DNA of 64,000 nt from contig OV884011.1 of assembly GCA_930367205.1 (NCBI GenBank), positions 123,191,866 through 123,255,865 of the forward strand, read 5' to 3'. Source of the DNA: Acanthosoma haemorrhoidale. Lineage: Eukaryota; Arthropoda; Insecta; Hemiptera; Acanthosomatidae. Under the pieces are notes generated by a model. That model was not told the origin of the DNA. It made no database searches and saw nothing but the letters and a program-made list of their open reading frames with translations. Position 1 is the stretch's first letter. Each line of letters starts with the position of its first letter. The translations under genes and the position numbers were made by a program. This document shows, in pieces, positions 61,338 to 64,000 of the stretch.

Positions 61338-61940
61338 CTGGCGCTGGCTGCTCTTCTCAACCATGGTCTTCTCATTCAACTACCTCTGCATCTCTCTCTC
61401 CTAACTTCGCTATGTTTTAGTCCGGCGTTGTCAGACCCCACACCTTCCTAGTGGGAATCTCTGCCTTTGTCTCGCTAAAACTAGCATCTCCTTGGAAGAG
61501 AACTCTCCCTCGCGGACGAAGGTTGCCGTGGCCCTACAAACTTTACCTAGTAGAATCTCCCACGGCAATCCAGTCTGCTTCTCTCCGGTTCACACTCGCC
61601 TTTGGAATCCGGACGGTTTTCGCCTACCGTTAGACACCGTGTGTGAATTCGAGGTCATTCCAATACCACCTAAACTACCTATAAACCTACCCTGTTCCTC
61701 TTCTCCTGAGCATACTGCTTTGTCGGGGCACACCTTGTAAGATCTTATGAAGTCAGATCAATACGAATAAAGCTGCCCGCCGACTAGGCCGCAAGGGTGA
61801 AAGACCAATGGTCCACCCGCCTTATCTCTTTCTAGGCGCTCACCGGACGGCGGCTCGAGGTTGTAGCTACCCTAGCCCGCGGCGGGCGTCTCCTCCCCAC
61901 CTTGGGGATCCTCACATCTGATACAACCCAAGAAGTGGGC
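61335..61940 (+). other. GC-rich block, possibly LTR-like
   Basis: Sharply more GC-rich than its flanks. TATA-like 'tctatataac' strings stand upstream at about 61188-61205 and an AATAAA at about 61762, the arrangement of a retroelement promoter and polyadenylation site. Bases 61530-61584 recur at 2888-2942. No terminal repeat or protein could be assigned, so the LTR reading is only a suggestion. Confidence 0.3.
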
Positions 61941-62814
61941 TTGGGAATAATAAAAATAACTCAATCGTCACGCCCTAAACATTGAGCATACTTAATTGAA
62001 TGCGGTGGATAACTATAGATGAAGACAAGAATAATTTTATTATTTAAGAACGACTCTCGGCGGAAGTGGTATCCATTTCTATTTGAATACGTATTGGGTA
62101 GATGTGTACTACGTTGCTGTTAACGGAGTTGTCAACTGTAAATGATTTCAATAGAATTGTCTACTAAATTGAAATGTGTCTGTAATCATTTGTAGTTTTA
62201 AAGAGTTCAATGTGCCAGAAACTAAACATCAAATGGCATAGAAAGTATAAACTGTACTGGATGAATAAACTTCGAAATATATGAAACTGTATCATTGAAG
62301 ATGTTCAAGTGCTAACGAAATTTTATCAAAAATAATTTTAGAAACTAAACCACCACTCTAAAAACTTTATGAATCAATCCCAACATGATTAGAATCATCA
62401 GAGTGGTTAATTATTAATTTATTATGCAATAAAAAAACTGGGAAAAAAACGAAAGCAGCATTTCAGCAGAAATTGACAAAGTTGACACAAAACTTTTCCC
62501 CTCCCTCCCTCACACTGAAACCTTTAAATTCAATATCAAGTTTCAACTTTGAATAACACTTACATATTCTAAGAATTTTTTCATGCATAATGAGCGGTAT
62601 TCGTGCCCTCAGTCGTCAGATCAAAATAGAGGTCACAGTAAAAACCATATTTAATTCATATTATATTTTTTTTTTTAAATCGATTCAAGTTATAAAAAAA
62701 AAGTTTAACCGTCTACTTTCGGGACGTACCAACTGCATTAGATTTTTCTATAAAGGAAGGCTGGTAGTGCGCTACTCAAATAAATATTAAACGCTTTTTT
62801 AGTTATAAAACCTC
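61941..62814. other. AT-rich spacer
   Basis: No gene recognised. Confidence 0.4.
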
Positions 62815-63710
62815 TATTGATATAAATTTACAATCTACCTTATTAGACAATATCTAATTGGGATCAATGATCTCATCCATCGTATATCTACAATTTGGAA
62901 TTCGCACCATCATATGTACATAAGCGATACATATGTACAAATACACAGAGCTGTCACCATAGCATACGAAAACGGAAAGTATAGATTCCGGTGGCTCGGG
63001 GGATAGGATAATCTCATCCATTGGCACCGACCAGTGCCACGAGATCAGAAAATGTTCGGATAGACTGGCCAGGAATCCAGTCATGAATATATATCTCATC
63101 ACTGGCTCTAATATCATCGAGAAGGTTGATTGTATATGTTTTGGTTAAATTTCGTGGACTAAAAATGGATGAGATCAAAGCTACAATAATATAGTTAGTT
63201 AGTATACTTGCTGTTCTTTTAACTATTCTTCTCGGGATGTTTGATTGACTGGATGTGCTAGATGTTTGACTTTTTTGCTGAGCTCTTTAGTCCGTGTGTC
63301 TAGATTGCTATTAGTATCTGTTTCAGTGATATTGATTGCATATTTTTAAGCAATAATTGCTAATACCAATCATTATTTTCCTTATTGAGAGATGAAATGA
63401 ACTTAGAAGTCATCTATAGAATTTTTCAAATCGTCTATTTAGTTCTTGTCTCTTTAGTCTCAATGTTAGTCTTCTCACAATATAAAAGCCTGACTAGATA
63501 CTGTACTGCATCGGGTACAGGGAGGGGGATGACATTCAAAATAACTAATGAGCGGGACTCGCGACGGAGGTTAAATGTAATAAAGGCGCATTTACCTTCA
63601 TTAGCTTTGATCAACCATTGCATCAAAGTTCAATCACGTTAAGGTTCCTTTGAAGGTTACAGGGTCCGGGCTGGCTAACATGGCCGCTGTGTAAGTATTG
63701 GGAGGAGATG
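62815..63710 (-). mobile_element. Jockey family A, decayed copy
   Basis: The 3' UTR (62815-63140) begins like that of 27828-29504 ('acaatctaccttattagacaat' against 'acaatctgccttgctaggcaat'). Further up, 63230-63300 parallels the region encoding IKRIQSFQSKVL, and the 63-codon frame at 63626-63435 reads KANEGKCAFITFNLRRESRS, then IPLPVPDAVQYL. This corresponds to the stretch between FADD and YLGFHLD. It ends just after 'gtattgggaggagatggga', the counterpart of about 28696. Frameshifted and inactive. Confidence 0.75.
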
Positions 63711-64000
63711 GGATATAATTTAAGAAAAGAGAGTAATCAACAACAACAAAACGTGACCAAGCGATAATCTATATTAGTTTCAAATATTGAAGTTAAGCAG
63801 TCTATGAATCTATAATATAATCTTATACTCTGAGGTCTGGTTTAATCTAAATGCAAATTGTCGCAAACACTATAATTTTTGCAAATGGCCTTTTTTTTTA
63901 CATCTAACGTAAACCCATTTTATAATATTTCATAAATGTATTACGACATGAAAATAAAAATATTCCAATGAATATTAAATGATGAATTAGCCTTCAATCC
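63711..64000. other. AT-rich sequence
   Basis: No gene recognised. Confidence 0.4.

Noticed and set aside
61107..61379. Arg-Glu-repeat protein on the minus strand
   Set aside because: It is the translation of the (CT)n microsatellite.

Overview
This is a 64-kb piece of an AT-rich arthropod (most likely insect) nuclear genome in which I can recognise no complete host gene. The assignment rests on the mobile elements: several Jockey-clade LINEs, an R1-clade LINE, an errantivirus-like (gag-pol-env) LTR element, a second Ty3/gypsy pol fragment, mariner/Tc1 remnants and tRNA-derived SINE-like repeats. Jockey, R1 and errantivirus-type elements are characteristic of insects and other arthropods. 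I cannot name the species. Coordinates of decayed elements are approximate unless target-site duplications (TSDs) are given.

Layout. 0.6-5 kb: a Jockey 3' end, a decayed Ty3/gypsy RNase H-integrase fragment, a weak candidate start exon, a family-B LINE 3' end and an old Jockey piece. 7-10 kb: two tRNA-SINE-like repeats and a 213-bp retroposon with a perfect 11-bp TSD. 10.8-17.9 kb: a nest of LTR-element debris: gag, protease, integrase and env remnants of an errantivirus-like provirus that has lost its RT/RNase H, a detached env C-terminus, two small retroposons and two LTR-like direct repeats. 18-27.8 kb: AT-rich DNA with no recognisable gene. 27.8-33 kb: a Jockey insertion with an 11-bp TSD, an R1-like wreck and another Jockey fragment. 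35.2-36.1 kb: an eight-unit compound minisatellite and a mariner-type MITE. 41.8-46.2 kb: a nearly full but broken Jockey-clade element (family B) with a zinc-knuckle ORF1, plus a duplicated 3' end. 46-56.8 kb: mostly unassigned AT-rich DNA with Tc1, RT and possible HTH traces. 56.8-58.9 kb: the youngest insertion, a Jockey copy with a 12-bp TSD and an unbroken RT frame. 61-64 kb: a CT microsatellite, a GC-rich block and another decayed Jockey copy.

Four dispersed families recur: A (Jockey, seven copies), B (Jockey-like, three copies), C (a 77-bp poly(A) retroposon, three copies) and D (a poly(A) retroposon, three copies). Nothing here forms a working operon-like or multi-gene system. The interest lies in the insertion history, the short uncharacterised retroposons and the compound minisatellite. 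No CRISPR array, rRNA or functional tRNA gene was seen.
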